The position numbers and the translations under genes were made by a program. From assembly GCF_000753865.1 (NCBI RefSeq), contig NZ_JQFW01000002.1, forward strand, positions 1-64,000: DNA of 64,000 bases, in the 5' to 3' direction. The notes beneath the pieces were generated by a model. The model searched no databases, had not been told where the DNA came from, and saw only the letters and a list, made by a program, of their open reading frames with translations. Below, one piece after another: positions 42,608 to 50,964 of this stretch. Source of the DNA: Alteromonas sp. LOR (GTDB lineage Bacteria; Pseudomonadota; Gammaproteobacteria; Enterobacterales; Alteromonadaceae). Position 1 is the stretch's first letter, and the number at the start of each line of letters is the position of its first letter.

Positions 42608-43357
42608 TTATATTAAACGTTTTTTCATGGTGCTTTTTTCTCCAAAGGTAGGGTACAGACTCAGTGTCTGCTGGGATTGCTCGGCACACTGTACGAGTGC
42701 TTTTGCATAAATAAGTGTCTCCTTATCACTTTTGTTTGATAGAACTTTGTAGTCGCAGGCTAGTTCTTGATTAGTTCGAAATGCTTTAAGCGCAATCCAA
42801 ACGAGAGGGTTGAACCAAAATAGCGTGATTAAAATGAAGGAAACGCCGTTCCATAGGTGATCCTTGTGATGCTTGTGGGCTGATTCATGCTCTATAATCA
42901 TGTGCTGCTGCGCTTCACAAAACATGCGCTCAAAGTTCAGGGGCAGCACTATTTTAGGGTTAACAAAACCAAATAGCATGGGCGTTTTTGCCTTAGATGA
43001 GTAATAGGTCACATCACCGTTAGTGCTCATCTTTTTTAAGGAGGCAGTAAGAGATAGATAATGCACAAGCGTAGTAACGATTAACGCGCCCGCACCTAGT
43101 ACCCAAAGATAAAGAAGTACGTCTATGTGCTGCACCGTAAATGTGGGAGTCGTGTTCACTAAATATCTAGAAAATGAGTCACTTGTTACCGATACACTGT
43201 AAATAGGTAGGTTGTTCATGAGCAATACAGCTGGCACTGTGGCCCACAATTTGTAGGTAAACATAGTGCCCATCTTTGCGGTAAATCGCTCTGCTACCAG
43301 CATTAAAACGAGGGCAATACTTAAAGCACCTTGTTGTGCTATTAACCATTCAATCAT
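42608..43357 (-). CDS. M56-family (BlaR1-like) membrane metallopeptidase
   Basis: A 249-residue membrane protease with about four helices. The zinc motif HExxH is present as HESAH (EHESAHKHHKDHLWNG, near residue 161), followed by LFWFNPLVWIALKAFRTNQELACDY, the conserved M56 helix. Unlike BlaR1 it has no extracellular penicillin-binding domain, so the signal is not a beta-lactam sensed through that domain. By analogy it cleaves the BlaI-like repressor of the preceding gene. It overlaps that gene by eight bases and is followed by the TonB-domain gene. Confidence 0.87.
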   Translation of the reverse strand: MIEWLIAQQGALSIALVLMLVAERFTAKMGTMFTYKLWATVPAVLLMNNLPIYSVSVTSDSFSRYLVNTTPTFTVQHIDVLLYLWVLGAGALIVTTLVHYLSLTASLKKMSTNGDVTYYSSKAKTPMLFGFVNPKIVLPLNFERMFCEAQQHMIIEHESAHKHHKDHLWNGVSFILITLFWFNPLVWIALKAFRTNQELACDYKVLSNKSDKETLIYAKALVQCAEQSQQTLSLYPTFGEKSTMKKRLI

Positions 43358-43730
43358 TGTCTTCTTCCCATTGTGCTATTAACGCTTTTAGCTCGTTCAC
43401 ATCATCTTTTGACAATGTTTTCTGGGTTGCAAACCCTGCTACTAATGGCGTGATTTTGCCCTTGAAAAGCTTGCCAACGAAGCTCTCCGTCTCTTGTGCG
43501 GTATAGTCTTCTCGCTCGATAAGTGGGTAATACAAATATTGACGCTGCTGTTTTTCAAAACTAATAACGCCTTTTTTTACTAGTCGGCCTAATAAGGTTT
43601 TAATTGTTTTCTCATGCCACTCTTTATGGCTAGACAAGGTTTGCACCACGTCGCTCGCACTTGCAGGGTTGCGCTCCCACAGTACGTCGAGTACATCAAA
43701 TTCTGCATTGGAAATATCGGGTTTAGACAT
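43350..43730 (-). CDS. BlaI/MecI/CopY-family repressor
   Basis: A 126-residue winged-helix repressor. The DNA-binding part reads ISNAEFDVLDVLWERNPASASDVVQTL and HEKTIKTLLGRLVKKGVI, the family signature, and the C-terminal part forms the dimerisation helices. It should bind the two TACA-N2-TGTA dyads just upstream of its own start and repress the operon until the M56 peptidase cleaves it. CopY-type metal sensing is unlikely because the C-terminal Cys pattern is absent. Confidence 0.92.
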   Translation of the reverse strand: MSKPDISNAEFDVLDVLWERNPASASDVVQTLSSHKEWHEKTIKTLLGRLVKKGVISFEKQQRQYLYYPLIEREDYTAQETESFVGKLFKGKITPLVAGFATQKTLSKDDVNELKALIAQWEEDND

Positions 43731-43754
43731 GGTCTTGCTTACCTCTATCTTTTT

Positions 43755-43770
43755 GATTACAACTGTAGTC
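43755..43770 (-). promoter_or_regulatory. BlaI-type operator, site 1
   Basis: GATTACAACTGTAGTC is a near-perfect dyad containing TACA-AC-TGTA, the core recognised by BlaI/MecI repressors. It is 25 bases upstream of the repressor start codon. Confidence 0.75.
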
Positions 43771-43780
43771 TTTCATTTAA

Positions 43781-43796
43781 GATTACATTTGTAATC
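43781..43796 (-). promoter_or_regulatory. BlaI-type operator, site 2
   Basis: GATTACATTTGTAATC is a perfect 16-bp palindrome with the TACA-TT-TGTA core. Its centre is 26 bp from that of site 1, between two and three helical turns. Confidence 0.82.
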
Positions 43797-44010
43797 GTTC
43801 TTTGCAAGTTTTTTAGTTCTTTTTTTCATCAATGTAAAAGGAGGGTAGATCAAATCAGCTTAGGTTTGGTGTTACTGGGGGCTAATTAAAAAAAGCGAGT
43901 TAGGACAGGAAAAGTAAAAGAACGAAAGAAACAGGAGGGCAAAATAGTCGATATAAATTTATAGCAAGAACTCAGAAACAGATAGCTAATAGGAAAAAGT
44001 AAGACTTACA

Positions 44011-45996
44011 TCAATGGACCACGGAAAATGTAAGGTCTGTAGATTCAAGAAACTCACCTAGAATACGTGACTGTTGATTTCCTCGAGGCACCATAACGTA
44101 GCATTTAGGCTTCGGCGAGACCTCTGAAAGTTCGTACCAGAGACTATCTAGCACGTCCGCACCGTGTTTTAAAAACGTCTCACCCCACGTGGTGCTGTAA
44201 AGTACATACACATCTTCTACTGTAGGTTTTTGGCGAAGGGTGGGGAAATTAACTAATGCCATGCATGTCATAATGCGCTCCGATGCCAGTAAATCCTCTC
44301 GCGGCAATGCAGATACCCGTACTGGTGGAAACAACGCGCACAGGTGTTTTAGCAGGTCATTGAGGTCGAGTTCGCTAATTTCGCAGTAGTTGTAATCTAG
44401 ATGAATTTTTGTGTTCGTGTCCATTATGCGACTGGCAACACACCACACAAGTAATGCCACTGCATTAGATGCTTGTGAAATCTTTTGCGACTCATCGATA
44501 ATACCCGACTTGCTCAGCCTATCACCCGCGTAAGCGGTCCATATCTCATCGCCATTCTTAAGTGTTCTCACGGCTATGGTTACGGTGGGGCAATATAAAC
44601 TCTCATCAAATGCTCTGCGAAGAAACTCCACCTTGTTGTGTTTTTTACCGTAAAATGTACTTAAGCGACGACCGAGTACCGTCATGTCTTTTTCATCCAT
44701 GATTTGGGTTTGGCCATCAAGTTGACTGGATATACGTCTGTAGCATTTCAGTAAAAAGCGATGTATGCGACGACTTAATTGAACACGTTCGTTAAAGTTC
44801 CATTGTTGAATATTATCAAGGTGCTCTAATGACTTTCTGCTCCAGCCCCAACTTTTTGCATAGGCGGCTATAATTCGTCGTTTAAAGTTAGGTGTTTCTC
44901 CCTCATACAAGGGCTGACTGAGACTACATCCACATTTTAGGTACAAACACTGCTGCAAAATAAGAATATCTTCTGGTTGGCCATAGGCAGTGTAGTGGGT
45001 GATTAGCTCATTGAACATAAGCGCATAGGGGTCAATATCAGTTACTTTCCCTGGCGCGTCAGAGCCCAAGTGAACATGCTTTTTAAGGGTGTTGCACAGC
45101 GGCTGCTCGCTGCCAATATTGGCCAGATAGACTTCTAACTTTGCCATTTTTAGCAGCGACTTAAATGGCGAATCCATTGCCTTACCTAACTGCCATATGG
45201 CTGCGCCAAATAGCTCGCCGGCATCAAGTTTTTCCAAATGGCCTAAATCCATAAACCAATCTAAGTCGGGAGAACCTCCTTTTTCAAGGCTTCCCAAAAT
45301 GCCGTCATATTGCTTTATGGTCGACTTTTCTGGTGTTAGCCACCAAAAGGGAACTTTTCCCGCTACAACAATGTTCGTGCTATAAAATTCCGCTTTTAAA
45401 AACAATGCTTGCGCAGAGCCGGCACTTTCTCCGTCTGCAACGCCAAAGTCATTGTGTTTTACCTTCTCGATATCAGAGAGAAAAAAGTGTACTTCAGTAC
45501 CCCATTTTTTATCAGCCCATTGCTCAATTGCTCTTAGCTTTTGAGTTAATAAATCGAGGGGTTGGGGAGAAAACTGCTTTCCGTCTACACACACCCAATA
45601 ATCAAAATCTGACGTATCGGTTTGCGCAATTGTGCCTATGCTGCCCATTAAAACCAGCGAGTCTATACACCGCTGGCGAGGCCAAATAGATTTAATATCA
45701 GCAAATAAGGACTGCAGTGACGGAAAACAGCGCGTCAGCGCCATCTCAATATCTTTTCTGAATGAGTAATTGTTGATACCAAATGGCACTAATACATCGT
45801 TTGAAGGCGATTCAACATATCCAGGTAAATCGGGGTGATTAACGTGGATTAAAAATGGCAATACGTGAAACAGGGGGCTGTTTTCAAGGGGCAATAAACT
45901 TAAGGCACGCTCTGTTCGTGATTTGTTGTATCGCAATACGCGCAGCAACCTTATCGTAAGATTTTTCTGTAAAGAGAGCGATTTTTGCTCAACCAT
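44011..45996 (-). CDS. Short class I adenylate cyclase
   Basis: A 661-residue class I (enterobacterial-type) adenylate cyclase that makes cAMP from ATP. The nucleotidyltransferase motif is intact, GS at 118-119 with DTSDFDYW where Asp130 and Asp132 match the catalytic pair of E. coli CyaA. Further family blocks are FFLSDIEKVKHNDFG, ELFGAAIWQLGKAMDSPFKSLLKMAKLE and CGCSLSQPLYEGE. E. coli CyaA is 848 residues; this protein is about 190 shorter, mainly in the C-terminal glucose-regulatory part. It may be a paralogue of a full-length cyaA elsewhere, so I leave the symbol empty. It is monocistronic. Confidence 0.86.
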   Translation of the reverse strand: MVEQKSLSLQKNLTIRLLRVLRYNKSRTERALSLLPLENSPLFHVLPFLIHVNHPDLPGYVESPSNDVLVPFGINNYSFRKDIEMALTRCFPSLQSLFADIKSIWPRQRCIDSLVLMGSIGTIAQTDTSDFDYWVCVDGKQFSPQPLDLLTQKLRAIEQWADKKWGTEVHFFLSDIEKVKHNDFGVADGESAGSAQALFLKAEFYSTNIVVAGKVPFWWLTPEKSTIKQYDGILGSLEKGGSPDLDWFMDLGHLEKLDAGELFGAAIWQLGKAMDSPFKSLLKMAKLEVYLANIGSEQPLCNTLKKHVHLGSDAPGKVTDIDPYALMFNELITHYTAYGQPEDILILQQCLYLKCGCSLSQPLYEGETPNFKRRIIAAYAKSWGWSRKSLEHLDNIQQWNFNERVQLSRRIHRFLLKCYRRISSQLDGQTQIMDEKDMTVLGRRLSTFYGKKHNKVEFLRRAFDESLYCPTVTIAVRTLKNGDEIWTAYAGDRLSKSGIIDESQKISQASNAVALLVWCVASRIMDTNTKIHLDYNYCEISELDLNDLLKHLCALFPPVRVSALPREDLLASERIMTCMALVNFPTLRQKPTVEDVYVLYSTTWGETFLKHGADVLDSLWYELSEVSPKPKCYVMVPRGNQQSRILGEFLESTDLTFSVVH

Positions 45997-46084
45997 AACT
46001 TAGTCTTTGCCCACTTGCTTTTGCTTGAGGTCTATTGTCTTGTATTTTATACCAAGCATAGCGCGATTCACTGCTATCTGCTTG

Positions 46085-46645
46085 TTATTTATCTTTAGTG
46101 TTTGGGTAGTTATCGAGAAGTGATTCTACGAGTTCGTTTAGCGCCCGTTGAACGGTAATCGCATCATTTGCTTTAATTTCGGTACTGCCCGACGCACTGT
46201 AAACAAAGGCGTTTTCCTTTGTGACGTCTATTTGCAAGTTTTGATATTCCGTAAATTGTTCTCCAACAGGAATGCTAAACACGCTACCTATCGATATTCC
46301 GCCCGAACGTCCAAATTTGCCGCTGCCTAGGCCTATGTTTAAACGTGTGCCGTCATCTTTAGATTCAACGAAAGGGAAAAAACCGATGAAAACGTCAGCT
46401 TCATCCTGTGAAACCTCAGTTAATCCTTTCGCTGTCATTACCTTAGCAATGGTCGCTGCAATACTGTTTTCAAGGGTTGGGTTTACACTGTTTAGCGGTG
46501 GCTTCACGTAAAAGCTATTTATGCTTTGAAAGTCTTGTGTTTCGTCTACGCTGATAGACGGGGCGTTAGAGGCACAGCCCGTTAATAAACCACCGAACGC
46601 GATCAAACAGAAAAGCAGTTGAATCTTTCTAAATCGTTCTCTCAT
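46085..46645 (-). CDS. DUF4136 lipoprotein
   Basis: A 186-residue lipoprotein with the lipobox LLTGC (FGGLLTGCASNAP), followed by a DUF4136-type domain (NSFYVKPPLNS, ENSIAATIAKVMTAKGLTEV, DVFIGFFPFVESK). It ends with ALNELVESLLDNYP, the usual family end. The ATG at 46645 has the ribosome binding site AAGGG eight bases away; the frame is open to 46702. The function of the family is unknown; it is probably attached to the outer membrane. Confidence 0.82.
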   Translation of the reverse strand: MRERFRKIQLLFCLIAFGGLLTGCASNAPSISVDETQDFQSINSFYVKPPLNSVNPTLENSIAATIAKVMTAKGLTEVSQDEADVFIGFFPFVESKDDGTRLNIGLGSGKFGRSGGISIGSVFSIPVGEQFTEYQNLQIDVTKENAFVYSASGSTEIKANDAITVQRALNELVESLLDNYPNTKDK

Positions 46646-46772
46646 CGTCTTATCCCTTATTTTTGTCGATCTTCTTTTACCGTTTGAAAAGGGCTTTTGC
46701 AATCAGTTGATTATGATTGGTTAACTCCCTAAGCCCTTGCGGTTTATTATCCACAGGATCGCTTATTGCGCG

Positions 46773-46820
46773 ATCAATGGCAATATCAATGGCAATATCA
46801 CAGGCAACATCTATGGAAAT
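46773..46820 (+). repeat. 12-bp tandem repeat, four copies
   Basis: ATCAATGGCAAT occurs twice identically, followed by ATCACAGGCAAC and ATCTATGGAAAT. It lies in the spacer before the solute-binding-like gene. Confidence 0.8.
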
Positions 46821-46909
46821 GACCTTGTGAATGATTAGACTAATTCATAATTGTTGAAAATATGAACATCGTTGATACTCCGCCCGTTTTCAATTTCACG
46901 AAATAACTT

Positions 46910-47746
46910 ATGTTCAAACGACTGTTCACGATGACTGCTTTTATAATGTGCTACACAGCCAGTGCAGCGGATGCGCCAAGTAGCGGGTTAATGCAGGTGG
47001 ATAAGACAGAAAAGGTGACGATAACCTGGGCGGTAAATCCGGCTCCTCCTTTTCATATATTCGAGGGCAAATATGCATCACAAGGCATTGGTGACGTAAT
47101 GCTAAACTCGATAATCGCTCAACTGCCAGAAGCAGAACACACTATAGTTCGAATGCCTCATTCGAGAATAAGTAAAAGCGTTGATGCTGATATTAACCTT
47201 TGTTTTCCTTGTCTGATTAAAAGATCGCGAAGCAGCAAATGGGTGTATTCCAAAGCAAATGTTGAGTATTTACCTCTTGGTGTTATTGCTCATCCTGACA
47301 CTATTGCACCTTTTTTGGACAGCAACGGTCGAGTTTCTTTTAAACAATTAGTGGAGAACTCTCAATTAACATTCGCAAAGCCAGTAGCAAGAAAATATCC
47401 CGATGTGGTGCAGACAATAGTTGAGAACGCAAAGGGCAATCCACGTTTTGAAACAATTGCTGGGGCAGACAGTGCCACCAGAGTACTCAACCAATTAGAG
47501 TATGGTCGCGTTGACTTTACCTTAGAATATCCAGCTATTCTGACATACTTCACTCGTACAGAGGGAAAAAGCAAGCTACAATATTACTACACCACAGAGT
47601 TGGGGGAGACCCCCATACCGGGTGCGGTGGGTTGTACCAATAATGCGTGGGGAGAAAACGTTATAGAGCATGTGAACGAAGCGCTAAAATCCATTGTCGA
47701 TACTCCTGACTATAGGGCATCCCAAGGGTTCTGGCTTTCACCTTAG
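46910..47746 (+). CDS. Periplasmic solute-binding-like protein (SBP_bac_3 type)
   Basis: A 278-residue exported protein with signal peptide MFKRLFTMTAFIMCYTASAAD. It resembles the amino-acid-type binding fold used by orphan proteins in marine bacteria: VTITWAVNPAPPFHIFEG, then GDVMLNSIIAQLPEAEH, CFPCLIKRSRSSKWVYS, and GRVDFTLEYPAI. No permease or ATPase genes are adjacent, so it may serve a sensor or be an unassigned receptor. The stop overlaps the stop region of the convergent AidB-like gene by four bases. Confidence 0.78.
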   Translation: MFKRLFTMTAFIMCYTASAADAPSSGLMQVDKTEKVTITWAVNPAPPFHIFEGKYASQGIGDVMLNSIIAQLPEAEHTIVRMPHSRISKSVDADINLCFPCLIKRSRSSKWVYSKANVEYLPLGVIAHPDTIAPFLDSNGRVSFKQLVENSQLTFAKPVARKYPDVVQTIVENAKGNPRFETIAGADSATRVLNQLEYGRVDFTLEYPAILTYFTRTEGKSKLQYYYTTELGETPIPGAVGCTNNAWGENVIEHVNEALKSIVDTPDYRASQGFWLSP

Positions 47747-49404
47747 CTTCTTTGTGATAAAGCCCCTGCAGTAATAATCTCCTCGCATGGCGTAGAGGCC
47801 GGTAACGTACCAAATGCCAAACCATGATGGCCGGCCAGCCTGCTCTCGCAAAAGCTGTGAGCAATATTGCGTATTTCAGCATCGTCGTTATTCAGCAGTA
47901 CACAAGCCTGCAGCGCTAACGCAGTTTGCTCTGTTAACAAGCGGCTTCGCATTTGCAGCGATGCAGTATCGCTAAAACTAGTTAAAAGTTGCGCTACATA
48001 CTCATCAAAATGCGTATTTTTTCCTTTTGCACTTTGTAGTTCCGTAAATAACGCCTTCTGCGTAGCTGGTTCTTTTGCCATGGCCCGCAACACATCCAAA
48101 CACTGCACATTGCCGCTGCCCTCCCAAATTGAGTTTAGGGGCGCTTGGCGGTACAACCGCGGCATTATGTTTTCTTCCACATAGCCAATACCACCGAGAC
48201 ATTCTTGGGCTTCATTTACAAATGTTGCGGTACGTTTACAAATCCAGTATTTGCCAATCGCTGTGCTAATACGAGCAAGAGCAGCCTCATGAGGGGTAGT
48301 GCTGCTTTCATCTACGGCCTTTGCCACTCGCATAGTCAGCGCTGTAGCCGCCGCGCTCTCGATGGTGAGATCTGCCAACACATTTTGCATAAGAGGTTGG
48401 TTGATAAGCGTATTGCCAAAAGCGTCTCGGTGGCTAACGTGGTGTGTTGCTTGAACGAGAGCCTGCCTCATAAGAGCGGAAGAGCCAATCATGCAGTCGA
48501 GTCGGGTGAGCGATACCATATCGATGATCACAGATACGCCGCGACCTTCCTCACCAAGTAAATAAGCCGTCGCCTCTTGAAATTCTACTTCGGATGATGC
48601 GTTGCTCCAATCCCCCAGCTTGTCTTTAAGGCGCTGAATGCGAACATGATTTAGTTCTCCACTTTCAAGTATCCTAGGGAGAAGAAAGCAGCTTAGTCCG
48701 CCTTCTGCCTGAGCCAATACGAGGTGGGCATCACACATTGGCGCAGAATAAAAGAATTTATGTCCGGTAATGGCGTAGCTGCCGTCAGCGTGTTGCACAG
48801 CTTTGGTAGTATTACGCCTTACATCGGAGCCTCCTTGTTTTTCCGTCATGCCCATACCCACAGTAATGCCGTTCTTTTCAAGTGCGGGGAGTTCTCGCGG
48901 GTCGTACGCACCGTTTATCAGTTTATCGAGCCAATATTTTGGAAGATGTTCGGAGTACTTCATAGCAGGTACGGCTGCATGGGTCATTGTTAGCGGGCAG
49001 GTAGTACCTGCATCAGTCTGGCTATGCATATAAAGCAGGGCCGCGCGAATAACATGAGCTCCACTTGCTGAGCTGTTTTGCCACGAATACGAGTGAACCT
49101 GATGCTCCATGGCCGAGCCCATCAGAGCATGATAGCTTGGATGAAATTCTACTTTGTCGGTTCTGCGTCCATATCGGTCAAACGCGTGTAAAACGGGCTT
49201 GTTTTTGTTGGCAAGTTCACCATGTTCAAACTGCACGTGACCGCTGTATTGGCCGAACTGTTCAAGCAGTGTGGGAACAGACGCATGGTGGTGCTGTCTC
49301 ACCATACTTTGTAGTAGCGGGTCAGCGAGCCAAAGGTTGTAAGCAGAGAGCGCATAAGGTTGATTTTCTACCTCATGGGTATGAAATTTGTTTGTTGCTA
49401 TCAT
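47743..49404 (-). CDS. aidB: AidB-like acyl-CoA dehydrogenase
   Basis: A 553-residue flavoprotein of the AidB branch. Diagnostic motifs are VGMGMTEKQGGSDVRRNTTKA, GHKFFYSAPMCDAHLVLAQAEGGLSCFLLPR, LGEEGRGVSVI and CLGGIGYVEENIMPRLYRQAPLNSIWEGSG. E. coli AidB (541 residues) binds FAD and DNA and is part of the adaptive response to alkylation; acyl-CoA dehydrogenase activity is weak. Here there is no ada operon nearby. Transcribed alone; convergent with the solute-binding-like gene. Confidence 0.9.
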   Translation of the reverse strand: MIATNKFHTHEVENQPYALSAYNLWLADPLLQSMVRQHHHASVPTLLEQFGQYSGHVQFEHGELANKNKPVLHAFDRYGRRTDKVEFHPSYHALMGSAMEHQVHSYSWQNSSASGAHVIRAALLYMHSQTDAGTTCPLTMTHAAVPAMKYSEHLPKYWLDKLINGAYDPRELPALEKNGITVGMGMTEKQGGSDVRRNTTKAVQHADGSYAITGHKFFYSAPMCDAHLVLAQAEGGLSCFLLPRILESGELNHVRIQRLKDKLGDWSNASSEVEFQEATAYLLGEEGRGVSVIIDMVSLTRLDCMIGSSALMRQALVQATHHVSHRDAFGNTLINQPLMQNVLADLTIESAAATALTMRVAKAVDESSTTPHEAALARISTAIGKYWICKRTATFVNEAQECLGGIGYVEENIMPRLYRQAPLNSIWEGSGNVQCLDVLRAMAKEPATQKALFTELQSAKGKNTHFDEYVAQLLTSFSDTASLQMRSRLLTEQTALALQACVLLNNDDAEIRNIAHSFCESRLAGHHGLAFGTLPASTPCEEIITAGALSQRS

Positions 49405-49914
49405 GTTACTGGCCCGTCAGTTGCTATCGCTTTAATAAGAAACTAGCTAAGAAGTTAATTAGCAAAGAAGTTAAATAAAGAAATTACACAAAACGATAAA
49501 ATAAGTCAAAATGCGTAATGTTTATTATTGGGTTTCCTTCGGTAATTTGTCGTTAAATGGGGAAGCGGCAAAGTGGATAGCTGTTCAGTGAGCTATCGTT
49601 AAAAGGGCAGTCGTAAAGCAGGCAACCGTTAAATGGACAGTCTTTAAATGGACAGCAGTAAAACGGGAGAGCCGATGGCTAGCTCTTTATCAGATAACTG
49701 TTTTGACGCAGAAAAAGAGGATAATAATGTGGGATTCTTTTTCTTAAAAACATGATGTTAAGTATTAAAAGCGGTATGAAAAAACCTGTGGTGGACGTAC
49801 TTGGGATGTAGTTTGGGTATAGGTAAGCGATTTAAATGAGATGTTGGCAAGAGGCATGTTTGAGAGAGATGTGTAAAAGATATGAAGGAAAGATGCAAGT
49901 GAAGGGAAAACAGT
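49405..49914. other. Gene-free spacer of 510 bases with tandem repeats
   Basis: The spacer holds 16-bp units AGCTAAGAAGTTAATT and AGCAAAGAAGTTAAAT at 49445-49476, and the 15-bp array at 49597-49671. The rest is without recognisable features apart from the expected divergent promoters. Confidence 0.5.
49597..49671 (+). repeat. 15-bp degenerate tandem repeat, five copies
   Basis: Units are CGTTAAAAGGGCAGT, CGTAAAGCAGGCAAC, CGTTAAATGGACAGT, CTTTAAATGGACAGC and AGTAAAACGGGAGAG, head to tail without gaps. Confidence 0.8.
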
Positions 49915-50724
49915 TTGAATAAAGCGGAAACAAAAAAGCCAGCTGCAAGAAAATTGCTGCTCAAGCTTTTAGGCTCTAGAGCAAAGGTGAAAATGACAGC
50001 GTCAAGTGCCGTGCGTGTAGGTCGCCTTTTTGCTATCTCTGAAAATAATATCAGAGTCACTATTAATCGTTTACACAGTGCTGGCGTGTTATCGCTTGTC
50101 GATAGGGGCTACTACCAACTTGGGAAAGAGGGCGTGGATTTTGCGCGAGAGATCAATAGCTGGCGAAATGCGGAAACTTCATTGCTACCTAGCTGGAATG
50201 GCGATTGGATAGTGGTGCACACGCATATGCTAGCTAAAAGTGATAAGAAACAGGCTAGACAGAATGACCGTGCATTAAAAATTCTTGGGTTGAAAAAGCT
50301 GCTTCCTGATATGTACATCAGACCTGCAAACATTCAAGGTGGTGCCGGTGTGGTTAGAGAAAAGCTGCAGGTACTAGGATTAAGTCAACAGGCAGTGGTG
50401 TTTTGCGCATTCGATTTAGATTCAAAGCTACATCTGCGAACACGTAAATTGTGGAATACCGCAGAGTTAGAGCAGCGCTATCAGCTGGGCGTTACTGAAC
50501 TAAAACAATCGTTAAATCGCCTGCCAACGCTGTCATTAGAAGACGCCACAAAAGAATCGTTTGAAATTGGGGACAATGCACTTCATCAGTTAGTGTTCGA
50601 CCCACTGTTGCCCTCACCATTGATAAATGAGTCGCTGCGAAGAGAGTTCGCAGAACTAGTTAAACACTACGACGATATTGGTGCGCAGATTTGGCATCAG
50701 TTTTTATCATTAGATAATACCTAG
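49915..50724 (+). CDS. PaaX-family transcriptional regulator
   Basis: A 269-residue regulator with the PaaX plan: an N-terminal winged helix (about 15-80; SSAVRVGRLFAISENNIRVTINRLHSAGVL, then VDRGYYQLG), a middle region (WNGDWIVVHTHM) and a C-terminal domain rich in helices. PaaX itself represses phenylacetate catabolism and is released by phenylacetyl-CoA; no paa genes are near, so the target is unknown. The start is TTG with AAGGGAAAA upstream. The TAG stop is the first part of one arm of the inverted repeat at 50721-50732. Confidence 0.82.
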   Translation: MNKAETKKPAARKLLLKLLGSRAKVKMTASSAVRVGRLFAISENNIRVTINRLHSAGVLSLVDRGYYQLGKEGVDFAREINSWRNAETSLLPSWNGDWIVVHTHMLAKSDKKQARQNDRALKILGLKKLLPDMYIRPANIQGGAGVVREKLQVLGLSQQAVVFCAFDLDSKLHLRTRKLWNTAELEQRYQLGVTELKQSLNRLPTLSLEDATKESFEIGDNALHQLVFDPLLPSPLINESLRREFAELVKHYDDIGAQIWHQFLSLDNT

Positions 50725-50732
50725 GGCGTGTT
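50721..50732 (+). repeat. Left copy of an 11-bp inverted repeat
   Basis: TAGGGCGTGTT here is the exact reverse complement of AACACGCCCTA at 52227-52237. The two copies bracket the unknown 370-residue gene. Confidence 0.4.
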
Positions 50733-50822
50733 GATCTTTGCTTGGCTAAAATAGCAAAAGAACCAGCGCGAAAGCGCTAGGAAAGGAAACGCTTAAGATA
50801 TACAAATAATGGTATGACTTCT

Positions 50823-50855
50823 GCTTATCTAATGCTTAACTAACGCTTAAGTAGA
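50823..50855 (+). repeat. 11-bp tandem repeat, three copies
   Basis: Units are GCTTATCTAAT, GCTTAACTAAC and GCTTAAGTAGA, in the spacer before the 370-residue gene. Confidence 0.6.
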
Positions 50856-50964
50856 GACAAAGAGCACCGAGCACCAATCGCCTATTGTTTACTTGTTTGT
50901 TAGATTTTATTCATTGCATTCCCGAGTCGCCGTTGCATAAGTTGTCGTATTACAAGGAGTAAAT

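Noticed and set aside
42608-43730. Beta-lactam resistance locus
   Set aside because: The peptidase lacks the BlaR1 sensor domain and there is no beta-lactamase or PBP2a gene nearby, so only the regulatory architecture is shared.
46773-46820. CRISPR-like repeat array
   Set aside because: The repeats are 12 bp without spacers between them; this is a simple tandem repeat. No cas genes are in the window.
48145-48561. Long plus-strand frame of 138 codons inside the AidB-like gene
   Set aside because: It is a shadow frame of a well-supported gene on the other strand and has no recognisable domain.
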